Source: Calendula officinalis
Taxonomy: Eukaryota; Streptophyta; Magnoliopsida; Asterales; Asteraceae
Length of the DNA stretch: 64,000 nucleotides
Assembly: GCA_963853835.1 (NCBI GenBank)
Contig: OY970820.1
Span: forward strand, 79,046,909 to 79,110,908
Direction: 5' to 3'
The notes beneath the pieces are model-generated. The model made no database searches. It had not been told where the DNA came from and worked only from the letters and a program-made list of their open reading frames with translations. Below, piece by piece: positions 47,890-60,560 of the stretch. Position numbers and translations under genes: made by a program. Within the stretch, counting starts at the first letter, position 1. Each line of letters starts with the position of its first letter.

Positions 47890-48570
47890 TTCAGGCGACA
47901 AGAAACACAACAAAACAATCCACCATCGTGCACAACAAGACATAATATCTGAAAACAATCCAAACCATCGTGCACAACAAGAAACACAACCAAACAATTC
48001 AAAAAGTACATAATCAAAATTTTGTAATTAAGGAAATAGGCAGTAAATACAATTTCAAAATTAAGGAAAAAAAGTATTTATGTTTAAAATTTCGAAAGAC
48101 TAAGTAAATCTGTGTTCTTATTATAGAGAAGGGTACATCGCTATCATCATTCTCAAACCAACATAAAGAACTTCTGCAGTGGAAAAAGGTACATACATTG
48201 TTGTTTTAAGAACCTGTGAACAAGAAACAAATTAAATAGTATTTCAAATGGGCACTTCAAATGTTGTTAGAGCTTTAATAGTTGCTTAGTTAGTGTAAGT
48301 TTCTTTAATCACATTTCGTATTCATGATATATATGTATATATAATATAACTTATATATATTTTAGTAATTGAATTAGACATAAATTTGTACAAAGGGAAG
48401 ATGTTTTCCAGTCATTGCAAACGGTGATGTGTCTATCTACAAAGCGTTTATAAAGAAGGCTCCCAATAATTGTTAGAAAATGGTTCTGGACATAAAAGTA
48501 CATGGAAAGGGCTCCCAATAATTGTTAATCAAAGGTTAGAGACAATTATATTGCTGGTCAACATTACACT

Positions 48571-48572
<2 letters not shown>
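47890..48572. other. Intergenic, no gene seen
   Basis: Contains a short duplicated phrase (AACAATCC, ACCATCGTGCACAACAAGA at about 47914 and 47967). Otherwise AT-rich DNA. Confidence 0.4.

Positions 48573-48629
<57 letters not shown>
48573..48629. repeat. TA microsatellite
   Basis: About 28 uninterrupted TA units, directly next to the left end of the 48630-50818 element. Confidence 0.95.
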
Positions 48630-48633
<4 letters not shown>

Positions 48634-50818
48634 AGGATTATATTGAGAACCCTGATTTTAAAAAGAACTCTGAGAACTTCTTATTAATCAATTTGGGCCA
48701 TTAGATTTTAATCTAACGATTAAGATTACTTATGGCATTTTAGTAAATAATTTAAATAACATTTTTTTATAAAAATTAAATAAAAAGGGTAGGTTAGTAA
48801 TTTGTTTGCTAAAGTAAAACAGAAAAATCCTTAAAATGTGTCACCTCTCTCCTAATTAAGAATTTCTCTTTCTTCCCACTCTCTCCACTACCATAAACCT
48901 AATTTTTTAGATAAATCCCCAACGTCACTGAAATTTCAATTCCAAACTGCATCTACACACATATCGTAACATTCATCTTCTGGTTCGCCGTCGTTCTCTC
49001 CAGCCTCAGCCTCCTTTGTTCCGACCTCAACTCCTTAATATGTCTTCTCAAGCTTACCAGTTCCTCCATCGGATTCATCAACACCCATAAAAACGGTAAA
49101 ATTACCGTGTATCTCTCTCTTAAATCTTATAATTGGGATTAAATTAGGGTTAATTACACCAAAATAATACATTTTCATCTTCTTCATTTCCTATTTACAC
49201 ATGTTTGTGTCGATCTCTGTATTTTCCGCCGCACCACGACCTCTATCTCGATTATACGGTGGTGGGTTTTTGTTGTTATTCTTCTGTGATTTGAGATCTC
49301 CCGACTCCGTCGACGGCGTCGGCAGAAAGTATTAATTACGTTCGTTTTGTTTAAACAATCGAGACAGAGGTTGTTGATTTTGTATCAATATGGGTTTTGT
49401 ATAAACAATTTTACCCAGATCTTCAAACAATCTGATCCAGATCTGGGTGTGTCGGCGGCGGTGGTATATTATTAAGCTTATACTTCGTTATTCACAATGG
49501 TAGGGGTTTGATTTTTTGATTTTTATTTGACTGTTTTCCTTCATTAGGAGATGGACCGTACAAAGCTAGTGCAGGGTGACGAGCGAATTGATTTACGAGG
49601 TACAAATTCAAACTTTGAGTTAGTTTTTTCCTATTTTCTAAGCAATTTAGATAAAAAATTAGTGTGATTTGTTGATTCTCATGTCAAAGAACACGTCACG
49701 TTAACTTTCAAACTTCAGGTTTGTAAGAATGTGATGGTCGATTAATTTATGTATCTATATAAATGAAAGTAATTTGTAGTTTACTGAGAATTTTGGTTCA
49801 TAATGGAACAAGTACATGAAAGTGAAAAACCTATAGCGGATTTGAAAATGACTTTGGATGATAAAGAATTAAAGATAAGAACTCCATGCAGTTAGATTAG
49901 ACCAAGAAGTGGTATATATGCATATATATACACCAATTGTTATTCAGTATATCATGCGCTTTCTATATGTCCATTTTTTATTACTTATATATTTGTTTTT
50001 CTTTATCGTTATAGGCATTGGCTAAGGATATGGAATCATTTCGGTATATCTTTACACATTTGATCATGTATTTGGAATCTAGCAGCAGTGGATCATGTAT
50101 TCTTGCAATTATTGAATGGGTAACATTAATGTTCTTTATAAGTTTGCATATATGTTCTTGATTAGTTTGTGTATGTGTTATTATTAAATATATATGTTTT
50201 TTTATATGTTGCAGTAAAAGGTACAAGGAAAATTGACAAGTTATACAAGTGGGAAAAGAGGAAATGAGTATTTTGTGTTAGAGTGTATAAGGAAGAAAGC
50301 TGCTTCAAAAGGGGACACAATTACAATTGCACGTCATCAACCATTAGAAGACATATATATATATTGTTTTTTGAAATAACTTGATTTTTTTGTATGAATA
50401 AGTTTTACACGTATGTATTATGTTTGCTCTATCAATTGTGTAAAATTTGGATATTGATTTCATTTTTAAACATGTTTGTTTTATGTTACGTATATGTTCA
50501 TTATATATGTAAAACCCGCAAAATAACATATATGCAAAACCATCTCGACATATGTGCACAACTTACATGTAACACTAGTTTAGAAAAAACATATGTGCAC
50601 AAACCGACTTGACAAAGTAACAACAAATTTTAGAAAATAATTCCTAAATTTTAGGAAATTTTCAAAAAAGGAAACAATTTTTTTTTGTAAAATATCGTAT
50701 ATACCCCTGAATATTTAATACGAATTAAATAAATCAAAATTAATTTACTAAATTGTGATTGGTTAATAAGAGTTCTCAAAGTTCTTTTTGAAACCAGGGT
50801 TCTCTATATAACTCGACC
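48630..50818. mobile_element. TIR element between TA microsatellites (Mutator-like candidate)
   Basis: The left end (48634-48690) and the reversed right end (50757-50815) share TATA(T/G)(T/A)GAGAACCCTG, then TT(T/C)(A/C)AAAAAGAACT, then GAGAAC and CTTATTAA, about 60 bp in all. Both ends abut TA repeats (48573-48629 and 50819-50839), which hides any target duplication. Inside, a pyrimidine-rich and G+C-richer stretch at 48880-49330 looks like the 5' end of a gene, with possible exons near 49550-49600 and 50215-50340. None can be assigned. No transposase is seen, so it may be a gene-carrying Mutator-like element. Confidence 0.55.
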
Positions 50819-50839
50819 ATATATATATATATATATATT

Positions 50840-51594
50840 ACAATTTTTCTGGAATTTATAATTTCTATGAAATTATGAGTGATTTGACTATAAAAGTCAA
50901 ACATCTAAACCCAATTATGGTAGTCAAACACTTCAAATATTATTCTTGATTTTTTTCAAATTTTTTTTTATATAATTTCCGAAGATACCAGTTATTACTT
51001 CCAAATTGATGAAGAACTGAAACGTAATCGATTAAGGTGCATAAACAATCATGATAGCCATGCGACCGAAGTAATTAAACTCGAACTTCTATAATTTAGT
51101 AAGATTTTATGTTCAATCATCACAATCAACTTTGAGTTCCAAACCAAACTACAACTATTTTATCTTCAAAGAATTAAGGTATGTGCCTAAATCATTATGC
51201 AGGAGTATGTTTTTTTTGTCATTCTATTTGTAATTATTTTAAATTTTTTATTTAAAAATTTCTAGCATATTACATCCAGTCACCATTATCTGCCGTATAT
51301 TTTGATACAATTGCTTATGTGATTCCAGTTAATCAATATCACAAACACTTTTAAAATTCACATCCGAACAGCGAATAAGAAAGATTTTTTTTCTTATTCC
51401 AGGTTGTTACTAAAAAAGGTGATAATCCGGATTCTGTTTTTCCAGGACTAATGGCTGCTGGAGAAGCAGCTTGTAATCAATTTTTTAGAGTTACCTTACA
51501 TAATCAATTCTATTCTGTTGTATGATAGTAACATATTACAAGAAAAACAACAAATGTTGTATTTAAGTAGGTTTTTAGAAATTTATCTTAAATT
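50840..51594. other. Intergenic, no feature seen
   Basis: AT-rich DNA. No gene or element end recognised. Confidence 0.4.
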
Positions 51595-51848
51595 TTAGGG
51601 TAAATTACAGAAATTGTCCCTGAGGTATTCCAGATTCTGGGTTTCCGTCCCTAAACTTTTTTTTTCAGTTTTTTTGTCCTGAGATATTCTAGATTCTAGG
51701 TTTCTGTCCTTTCGTCCAAAATCCTCCGTTAACTAACAATATTTTCGTCAATTTCCCTAAATTACCCCTATCATCATCATTATCACCATCATCACCAAGA
51801 ACACCCCATCTTCAACCCACCTCATCATCTTTGTCATAACCTTGTTTT
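51595..51848. repeat. Fragment of a dispersed repeat
   Basis: It starts AGGGTAAATTACAGAAATTG and contains two related phrases ending in ATTCTGGGTTTC / ATTCTAGGTTTC. Sequence of this type is a common dispersed repeat in plant genomes (recollection). It is cut on the right by the LTR at 51849. Confidence 0.4.
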
Positions 51849-52985
51849 TGAAGGATTTATGTGCACAGTTAGTCAACCTATGATGATACATCCATGCCTA
51901 CGAAACACTTAAGGGTCACACTGGTGAGTGCATGTAATACGAGCAAGTTATGCAATGATACTACGAAGAGGAATGATCCATAATAGTCATTATGAATAAG
52001 TTAAGTATTAAGTTAAGTTTAACTTATTACTAGATTAGTTTAACTAACTAATTAATACAATTGTTTGTACATTTACTAGTTGAGTAAATATACAATGTGT
52101 TAATTAAAGATTATCCATGATATGATTTAAAGCCATTAAATCATATAGTAATTGGATAATATTGTTGTGTAAATTATATATAAAGGTTATTATATAATTA
52201 ACTATTAAAAGTATAAATACAAGTATATATAATTCGTGTATATGGGTACCGAATTATTAGTGTGTTAATACTAGACATTTAGTAGTTATGTGCAACAATA
52301 ATAAACTAGTTAAAACTATAAGGGATGGAAGTGTAAAAAGGAAGTTTAATTAAGAAGTTAATCTTAAATAAACTAGAAGGGTTTTAAGTGTAAGATCTTC
52401 TATTATAAATAGGAGGCTTATGACTTAACCCTAGATGTTGATCCTTGCCTCACAATCACGAAATTCCCTCCCTTTGTTCCCTCTCTCGATCGGCCGAATC
52501 ACCAAGAACACAAGTCTTGTGTTATTCGTTCGTTCTTCGTGTTCTTCGAGTTTCGAAGAACAAGATCGTTGCAAGTGATCAACTAGAAGATCGCTCGTCG
52601 TGTTCATCATCAGTGGATCTATCTTAAGCATTAACCTAAGGTATGTTTCATGGAACACACTTTCTTCTTCTCCTTTTGTACGATCGAACGAGAACACCAA
52701 GAACCCTAGGGTTCTTGGTGAGTGTTCGACGAACACACACAAGTATGTGTGTGTGTTCGAGTTTTTCGTACAAGGTTTCTTTCTTGTTAATCTAATCTAG
52801 ATTTCCAACATCCCAATCCTTTAGGGTTTAAGGATTAGGTTTAATCCCACTTCCGCTTTTAGGGATTTAATCAGCTAGTTGGTTTTAACCGGTCAAGAAC
52901 AATTTCATGTTCTTGGTCAGTATGGTCGAACCAAGCATACTAGGAGGTTGACCCAAGTGGTCGATCAGTGTTATGAAACCCTTCA
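51849..52985 (+). repeat. 5' LTR of the second gag-only element
   Basis: Equal in length to the LTRs at 888 and 7696 and clearly homologous in reverse orientation. Open frames inside it are antisense to the element and occur in all copies by descent. Confidence 0.9.
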
Positions 52986-52986
52986 G

Positions 52987-52998
52987 TGGTATCAGAGC
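52987..52998 (+). promoter_or_regulatory. Primer binding site (initiator tRNA-Met)
   Basis: TGGTATCAGAGC one base after the LTR end, complementary to the 3' end of plant initiator tRNA-Met. It fixes the orientation of the element. Confidence 0.85.
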
Positions 52999-55595
52999 GT
53001 TGGTTAAGAGATCTAAACTAGATTAACAAAGTTTGTTTGTTTATTTTAATTTAAGTTTTTCTTCTTTTTGTTCCAAGTTTCTTTTTTCTTCTTCATAAAT
53101 TTCGAATATGGTAAAAACCCTAGGACCAAGAATATTAAACTAGTCTAGTTTAATTGGTCAGAAGGTTTCTAATATCCTAGAATTTTCAAAAATAGTAAAA
53201 GAACCCTAGGATCAAGAATATTAAACTAGTTTAGTTTAATTGATCAAAAGGCTTCTTTTCTAAACCCTAGAAATTTCGTGTACAAGGAAGAACCCTAGGA
53301 TCAAGTATGTTAAACAAGATTTGTTTAATTGATCAAAAGGATTCTTTCCTTTTTCCCCAAGGTGTTCGAGATCTAGGAAGATCTTTAGGACCAAGTATGT
53401 TAAACAAGATTTGTTTAATTGGTCAAAAAGATTCTTTCCTAATCCCTTTAGAATTCGAAATCTTGGAGGTAACTTGGACACCAAGTATATTAAACTAGCT
53501 TAGTTTAATTGGTGAAAAAGTTTCTTAGTGTTAAGAATTTCGAAACCCTAAAGAACCCTAGAACATTAAACTAGTTTGAGTTTAATTGATTAAAAGAATT
53601 AATTAGAATAATAATAATCTAAAATCTAGATAATTAAACAAGTTTATGTTTAATAGGTTTAATTATTATTTTAATAGATTTATTAAGACTAGTTCTTTAA
53701 ACCTAGTAATTTAAACAAAGTTTTATTGTTTATAAGGTTTAAATTAAAAAAGTTTAAATAAATTTATTAAGGTTATAATCTATCTTAGAATTTAAACAAA
53801 GTTTATTGTTTAAATAGGATTGATTAAAATTAATCTTTTAATAAAATAATATCTTTGATCAAGAAAGTCAAATCCCTAGTTTTGATTGATCAAGAACAAG
53901 GTTAGGGTTTAACTAATTAATAAGAAGTGTTAATTTTTAAGTTCTAAAATTAACAAGATGTATTTATTTGTTTATATATATTATTTCGGAAATTTTAAAT
54001 ATTTAAGGAAAAATAAATTTTAAAAGGATATAATAAGTTTATACGTATTTTAATTAGATTAAGTTAAAATACATACGTATAAATTAGGTGTAATATTCTT
54101 ATTAGAATGTTACAAGTTTATTATAAATAATATATATATACGAATGTATATTAAATACAAGATAAAATGGAACTATTAAAAGATAATGTTATTTTGATCT
54201 TAAAAGATAATATTATAACTAGTCATTGTATAAAGTTATTATATAATTAAAACTAGAAAGTACAAAGTTATGATTTCATCATAACTAGAAATTGTACAAG
54301 TTGAAATTATACGATTAACTAGAAATATACAAAGTTATATATTAAGGTGTATAAAGTTATAAGTTATTATAACTAGATAATTATACAAGTATAATATAAG
54401 TGTTTTACAAGTCATGTAATATACTAGATTAATGATCAAGTAATAAATAACAAGAAAACTTTATAACCTATATTTAACTAGTTCAAGTTAAATGTAAGAA
54501 AGGTTTAAACAAACTAAGAATTATTATATATAGTTTTTATATAATAAGTTTATTAATTTCACCAAATATAGACCGGTGATTGTGTTTGCTTAAGTTCCAT
54601 CATGGTTGTTGGAGCTAGTGGGAGCTACACAAGAAAATCACAAAGTTTATAAGTGTATCGTTAAGACATAAGTTTTGGTCGAATCTAGTAAGTTAAAACA
54701 AATGTTTAATTTCACTATTAGACATATGAAAAACTAGATGTGTTAAACTAGATTTATGTTTCAAGTTTATGAATCATAAAAGAATTAAAAGTTTAATATA
54801 AGTTTTAAAAGTTTTTTCAAGTAAAGATAAAATAAGTAAGTTTTATTATAGATAACGTTTCTCGCAAAACCTAGTAAAACGTTTTGTACACCTCGTTTTA
54901 GGTATACATATAAAATCGCGCAAATTCTTGAAACTATAAGTTTTAAAGAATAGTTCTTAAGTTTTAAAAAGGTGTCTTGTAGAATCCCTAAATTCACAAG
55001 TCACACATTTAAACAAGGATTAAGATTGGAATAAAGGTTTAAGTTTAGTTTCAAAGACTTAAACAAACCCAAGAAAATCTTAGATCTAAGTACTATCCAC
55101 CTAATGGAACACCTCACTTGTTAAACGATATTCATATTGTAAGGATAAAGAACCTTAGATATGGATTCAAATCATTGCGAGTGTTAGGGTGCGTAAGGTT
55201 CTGTGATAATCGGGAGTCCCGGCGCAGAGCATCGCACTGTCTTAGATGGTCTGATCTACTTTGGTGATAATCGGGAGTCCCGGCCCAAAAAGTACTTGAG
55301 TAGAATAAACATACTAGACTTTGTTACTAACTTAGAAATGTACAATTAGATTGTACAAAGTTGTAATAAGTTATAAGTCTAAAGATTCTACGACCCATGG
55401 GAATCGTGTCAAGTCTTGATACGATCGGTAAGGATGTTACCTACCAGAAACATCATGTCTCGTGGGGAAGTGCCCAAACCTTGCGGCGAGAATGTGATAT
55501 ATGGATCCTAGGCCTAAAATATTAATTATGGGTTTATAATATATTTTATAAAATATTTATTGATGATTACTAATTAAACTGGGTTTGATTTGTAG
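52999..55595 (+). other. Leader of the second gag-only element, with hairpin array
   Basis: About 2.6 kb without coding sequence. From 53115 to about 53600 six units of 76-90 bp each hold a nested palindrome (TTAAAC at 53135, 53221, 53310, 53400, 53490 and 53566), with further related hairpins near 53637 and 53793. After 54000 the DNA is dominated by ACTAGAA / TACAAAGTTATA variants. Confidence 0.6.
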
Positions 55596-56270
55596 ATGGC
55601 AGCAACAAACATAACGACACGTACCAACAATCTCTCACTACGCTTGTTTCTAGAAAAGGACGAATTGACTGGGTCAATGTTTCTCTATTGGAAGCGTGAT
55701 CTTCGGAGTATGCTTACGCATGAGAGAAAAGCAAATGTCCTAGAAAGAGCAATACTAAGTACTCTTGCCGCAGATGCTAGAAATGAACCAGGATAATCAT
55801 ATTACGCTTATAGGGTGTTCAAATCTCGCAAGGTGGTTAAAGGATCATCGGTGAGTGCTCACGTCATGGAAATGAAAGAGCACATGGATCATCTTGAATG
55901 AATAGGATACCCAGTACCGTTGCAGTTAGCAACAGTATTGATATTAAACTCGTTGTCAGATGACTATAAGCATTATATAGTCAACATGGAGCAATCCATT
56001 GATGAACTACATTCCATGCTCATGACTACTGAGTTGATTTGGGGACCAAGTTTAAGAATGATCTCGCAGTAACCGATGATGGTAGTGATCAGAGAAAGAG
56101 GCGCAGTGGAAAGGGAAAGGATAAAACCGATCTCAGCCACGGCGTCAAACAAAAGGTCAAGAAGGTAAAGCCAAACAAGGACTGAGAAACGGTGTCTTGG
56201 TTGTGGCAAGGTCAAAGGGTAGGAGGCAATGCTTGCTCCTTAGTTAACTTGACCAACTTCTAGATGCTCG
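55596..56270 (+). pseudogene. Degenerate copia gag
   Basis: It starts at ATG 55596 with MAATNITTRTNNLSL, then LTGSMFLYWKRDLR. One frame runs on through a TAA at 55794-55796 and a TGA near 55899. Blocks in order are SVSAHVMEMKEHM, LATVLILNSLSDDY and SIDELHSMLMTTE, the standard sequence of blocks in plant Ty1/copia gag (UBN2-like). After a frameshift a CLGCGK zinc-knuckle start appears near 56200. Protease, integrase and reverse transcriptase do not follow in the next 2 kb. The same content and endpoint are seen in the copy at 4490-5159, so the loss of pol predates both insertions. Confidence 0.8.
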
Positions 56271-58396
56271 TTTTCTACATGTAAACTTTATTACGAGTAA
56301 CTCAACTTTAGCAATTGTTTATTGCATAAGATGATGGAAAGTGAGATCGAGTAACATGAGATAATGATCCCACAAGCACCACGTTTTAATTCAGTATTAC
56401 TCGTATGGATTCAGTAAAACAATTTTCAGTTTTTAAGTTGTTTTGAACAAATTACATTTTTACTATCTTATGATAAATTTCCGTTTTTTTTTTAAGTTTA
56501 TCATCATTGAATCCATGGTTGAATTATATTGTGTGTGCATGTGTATTGATTATACTAGTCAAGATTTATGACTAGATTATAAAGTCAAGTATTGACCTAA
56601 TAATGATCTCATTGTTTATATTTGTTTGATTGTTGAATAATATCTTAGAAGCTCAAGGTACTTAGATACTAGTAATTAGAAAGTTTTTCTAATGAAAGTA
56701 TTTAAGAGTTTTATGGAAGCATAAGGTTCAAAAGTTATTGAACTTAGTTAAAGCATCTTAAGTAATAGTCATTACTTATGATAGAAAGTTTTAAAGTATT
56801 AGTATTAATATAGTATGATTATATTGGATATAATCAAGATAAATTTTAAGAGTATTATTACAAGTTTTTCATGCTTGTAATAAAAGATTTGATGAAGTCA
56901 TAATTCCATAATAGGAATAATTGGATATTCGTAAAATCCAAGTAAAATGACTTAGACATTAAATGAACTCTTAAAAGGGACAAACTATATTAAAGTATTA
57001 TTGCAAGTCTTTTATACTTGTAATAAATACATTATTTAATCAAGTCATAATTCCCTTATAGGAATAATGGATATTTGAGAAATCCAGGAAATGACTTTGG
57101 CATTAAATAAAGTTCTTAAAGAATACTAATACATTTAAGAATTGGAAGTATCGTTTCAAGTGTCTTATACTTGTTAGATATAGTAATCAATAAAGGTCAT
57201 GATTCCCTAAACAGAAATAGTGGATGTTCGCAAATCCAAAGTAATAATCTTAATTATTGATAGAATTCTTATAAGATTAAACTACAAGTCATTGACTATG
57301 TCAAAGTAGTAGTTTAAAGAGATGCTCAAATTCCATAAAAGATAGTGGGAGCTATGACTAACATAATTCATTAAAGATGTTAATGAATTTAGTGAGTTAG
57401 TAAGACATTAACAACAAGGTTTTACCAAGTCGTTAGCCAAAGAGTTAAGAGAAATAATAAATGATCGTTAATTAGATTATTGCAAGCCTAATAGCGTGGT
57501 CACAAGTCTTGTGATTAATTATTGCATATCTAATAGGTTGTTCACACTCCAGTGGATAACATAATCATTTAAGGAAATTTCTTTAACTAGTAATGATATA
57601 TCTACAAATCGAGTAACTAAAAGAGGCTTTAGTTACAAGGAGAATTTTATGAATTCAAGAAACTAAGGAGTTAATTTCCAATCCTCCTATGTTTACCGGA
57701 TTGCATAAAAGGCAAGACTAGAATATGTTCTAGATTGTTGCAAGAACAAAATCTAGCAAAGGCAAAAGAAATAGTATTTTTCAAATACTTCTCTTATGTC
57801 TTTAGTTTAATAGAGATGACTGGTTTAGTGATAAAGTTACAATTAAGGTTGTAAAAGTCATTAAGTAATCAACGCAAACAAAAGGAATAAGTAATGATCC
57901 TGTAATAATTCGGTATCTATGTCCAGTGAGGAATAATACTCGAGTTAGAATCATTTTTATTCAGACATTGTATGTTTTATAATATCCATGAATAAAAGTC
58001 TTTTTATTCAAAAAGATATAAATCCGTGACTACTCGTCTTGGTGGGAACCTCGATGGGACGTTAACGTCATCGCGGTATTTGGTGGTAGATTCGAAGTTC
58101 TTCGAAGATAGCTACACATGTTTTGTGTAAACCAAATGTCGGTGATAATCTGTTGGAGCTCAACGAATATTGGATTGACCACCGTGACAATACTTCGTGG
58201 TTGAAAAGTTCAAAAGTATTGTTCACTATGATTGTCCTTAAGCCTGAGGTATTTGGTTTAGGATGCAATGACTAATGTGCTTTGGTTCGTCTTAGACAAT
58301 TCTGAAAAATGTTTGTCATACGAGGCGATACTGGGTACAAAGGAAGTTGTATTTTAAATCGAAATATAACAAGATGGTAATTGCACCTCCTCTCAG
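56271..58396 (+). other. 3' noncoding part of the second gag-only element
   Basis: No coding sequence supported. From 56854 to 57251 a unit of about 150 bp repeats three times. Each has a TTATTACAAG / CTTGTAATAA-type hairpin and a three-stem unit bounded by AAGTCAT and ATGACTT. Homology to the first element ends at about 58396. Confidence 0.5.
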
Positions 58397-60543
58397 CAGT
58401 GATGAAGTGGGAAGTACCAAAGACGCCATCAGAGATTCGTAGCTTCCTAGGTTTAGCTGGGTATTACCGTCGTTTTATCCAAGATTTCTCCAAAATCGCT
58501 TCGCCGTTGACAAAGTTGACCAAGAAATCGGCTGCATTTAGTTGGGGTAATCAGCAACAAGAGGCTTTCGAAGCATTGAGGAAACGATTATGTGAGGCGC
58601 CGATTCTAGCCCTGCCGGAGGGTGTAGAAGACTTTGTGGTTTATTGTGACGCGTCCATTCAGGGTCTGGGTGCTGTTCTGATGCAGAGGGGTAAAGTGAT
58701 CGCGTATGCTTCTAGACAGTTGAAGTCTCATGAAGGCAACTATCCTACACATGATCTTGAGCTAGGTGCAGTGGTGTTTGCCTTAAAAATCTGGAGACAT
58801 TATTTATACGGCGTGAAAATCACCATCTACACTGATCATAAGAGTTTGAAATATTTGATGGATCAGCAGGATTTGAACATGAGACAGAGAAGATGGCTTG
58901 ATGTGCTGAAGGATTATGACTGTGAGATCCTTTACCATCCGGGTAAAGCCGATGTAGTAGCTGATGCGTTGAGCAGGAACCCTATTTGGGGTATTTGTAG
59001 GAGGTTGACAGCAGTGGCATTGTTATTAGAGTCTATTCGCAGTGCACAGATAGAGGCTTCGGAGGCTGAGCAGGCTAAGAAGGAAAGGGTTGTAGGTGTG
59101 ATTGACAGTTTTGTGAAAGACAGTAGAGATCTTTTGACACATCTTGGTAGAGTTTGGGTTCCTTCACATGGTGGTAATCGTGATATATTACTAGACGAGG
59201 CTCATAAGTCCAAATTTTCTATTCATCCAGGTTCGACTAAGATGTATCGAGATCTTCGTGATAACTATTGGTGGCCGGGTATGAAGTTAGAGGTAGCCGA
59301 GTATGTTGAGAAATGCTTGACTTGTCGCAAAGTCACGGCCGAACACCAGAGACCACATGGTATGTTGTAGCCATTAGAAATTCCAGTGTGGAAGTGGGAA
59401 CAGATTACCATGGATTTGATCACCAAGCTACCGAAAACGCCTGGAGGGTATGATGCTATCTGGGCAGTTGTTGACCATTTGACCAAGAGTGCCCACTTTA
59501 TTCCGATTCGGGAGAGTTCTTCAGCTGAGAAGATGGCGGATATTTTTGTTCGCGAGATTGTGGCGAGACACGGTATACCGGTTTCTATTGTATCAGACAG
59601 AGACACTCGTTTTACATCGAGATTTTGGGAGAAATTCCAAGAGGAGATGGGCACGAGACTTCATTTCAGTACCGCGTTTCATCCACAGACAGACGGTCAG
59701 AGTGAGCGGACGATTCAGACGCTCGAGGATATGCTGAGAGCTTGTGTACTTGATTTTGGAGGTAGCTGGGATAAGTACCTACCGTTGGCGGAATTTTCTT
59801 ACAACAATAGCTATCACTCGAGCATTCGTATGTTTATTGATCTTCTTTCCTTCCTTTAATTTGTGTGTGAATGTTTTAATAATTTCTTTGAATTAGGTAA
59901 ACCGCCATTCGAGATGTTATACGGTAGGAAGTGCCGAACGCCTATCTGCTGGGGCGAAGTTGGGCACAAAGTGCTAGGTAGCACTGAGATTGTGTTGAAA
60001 ACTACCGAACTAATTCAGATGGTCCGAGAGAGATTGATTACTGCACAGAGTCGCCAGAAGAGTTATGCTGACAAGAGGCGATCTGTTCTAGAGTTTCAGG
60101 TTGGTGACTATGTGTTGTTGAAAATTTCCCCGTGGAAAGGAGTAATCAGGTTCAGAAAGAGAGGAAAATATGGACCTCGTTATATTGGTCCTTATCAGGT
60201 GATCGCCAGAGTTGGTAAAGTCGCTTATCGTCTTGATTTACCAGAAGAACTCCATTTTATTCACAATACTTTTCATGTTTCGCAACTGAGAAAATGTATT
60301 GTCGACGAGTCTGTGGTTGTGCCGTTAGAAGATATCCAGATTGACGAAAAGTTGAACTATATTGAGCGACCGATTGCAATTCTTGACCGCAAGGTCAAGA
60401 CTTTGCGCAACAAAGAAATTGTGTTAGTTAAGGTGCAGTGGCAGCACCGCAAAGGTTCTGAGTGGACATGGGAACCCGAGTCTGAGATGCGTGATAATTA
60501 TCCCGAGCTATTTCCGAGCAATGACTTCGGGGACGAAGTCTGA
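58397..60543 (+). pseudogene. Chromovirus pol: RT end, RNase H, integrase, chromodomain
   Basis: One reading frame throughout. First comes the RT thumb/connection (SEIRSFLGLAGYYRRFI). RNase H follows with YCDAS, LELGAVVFALK and YTDHKSL as acidic sites and VVADALSR at its end. The integrase zinc finger (H…CLTCRK) is near 59220-59330. The integrase core carries D (ITMDLI), D (SDRDTRFTS) and E (SERTIQTLED). The GPYQV and HNTFHVSQLRK blocks follow, then a chromodomain (VQWQHRKGSEWTWEPES). Family role: RNase H degrades the RNA template, integrase inserts the cDNA, and the chromodomain guides targeting to chromatin. A TAG at 59368-59370 replaces a conserved glutamine codon. A 69-bp GT…AG stretch (59828-59896) with an in-frame TAA interrupts HSSI…PPFEMLYG and may be an intron. 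Missing RT and gag make it non-functional alone. Confidence 0.88.
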
Positions 60544-60560
60544 TCCAAGTGGGATTGAGT

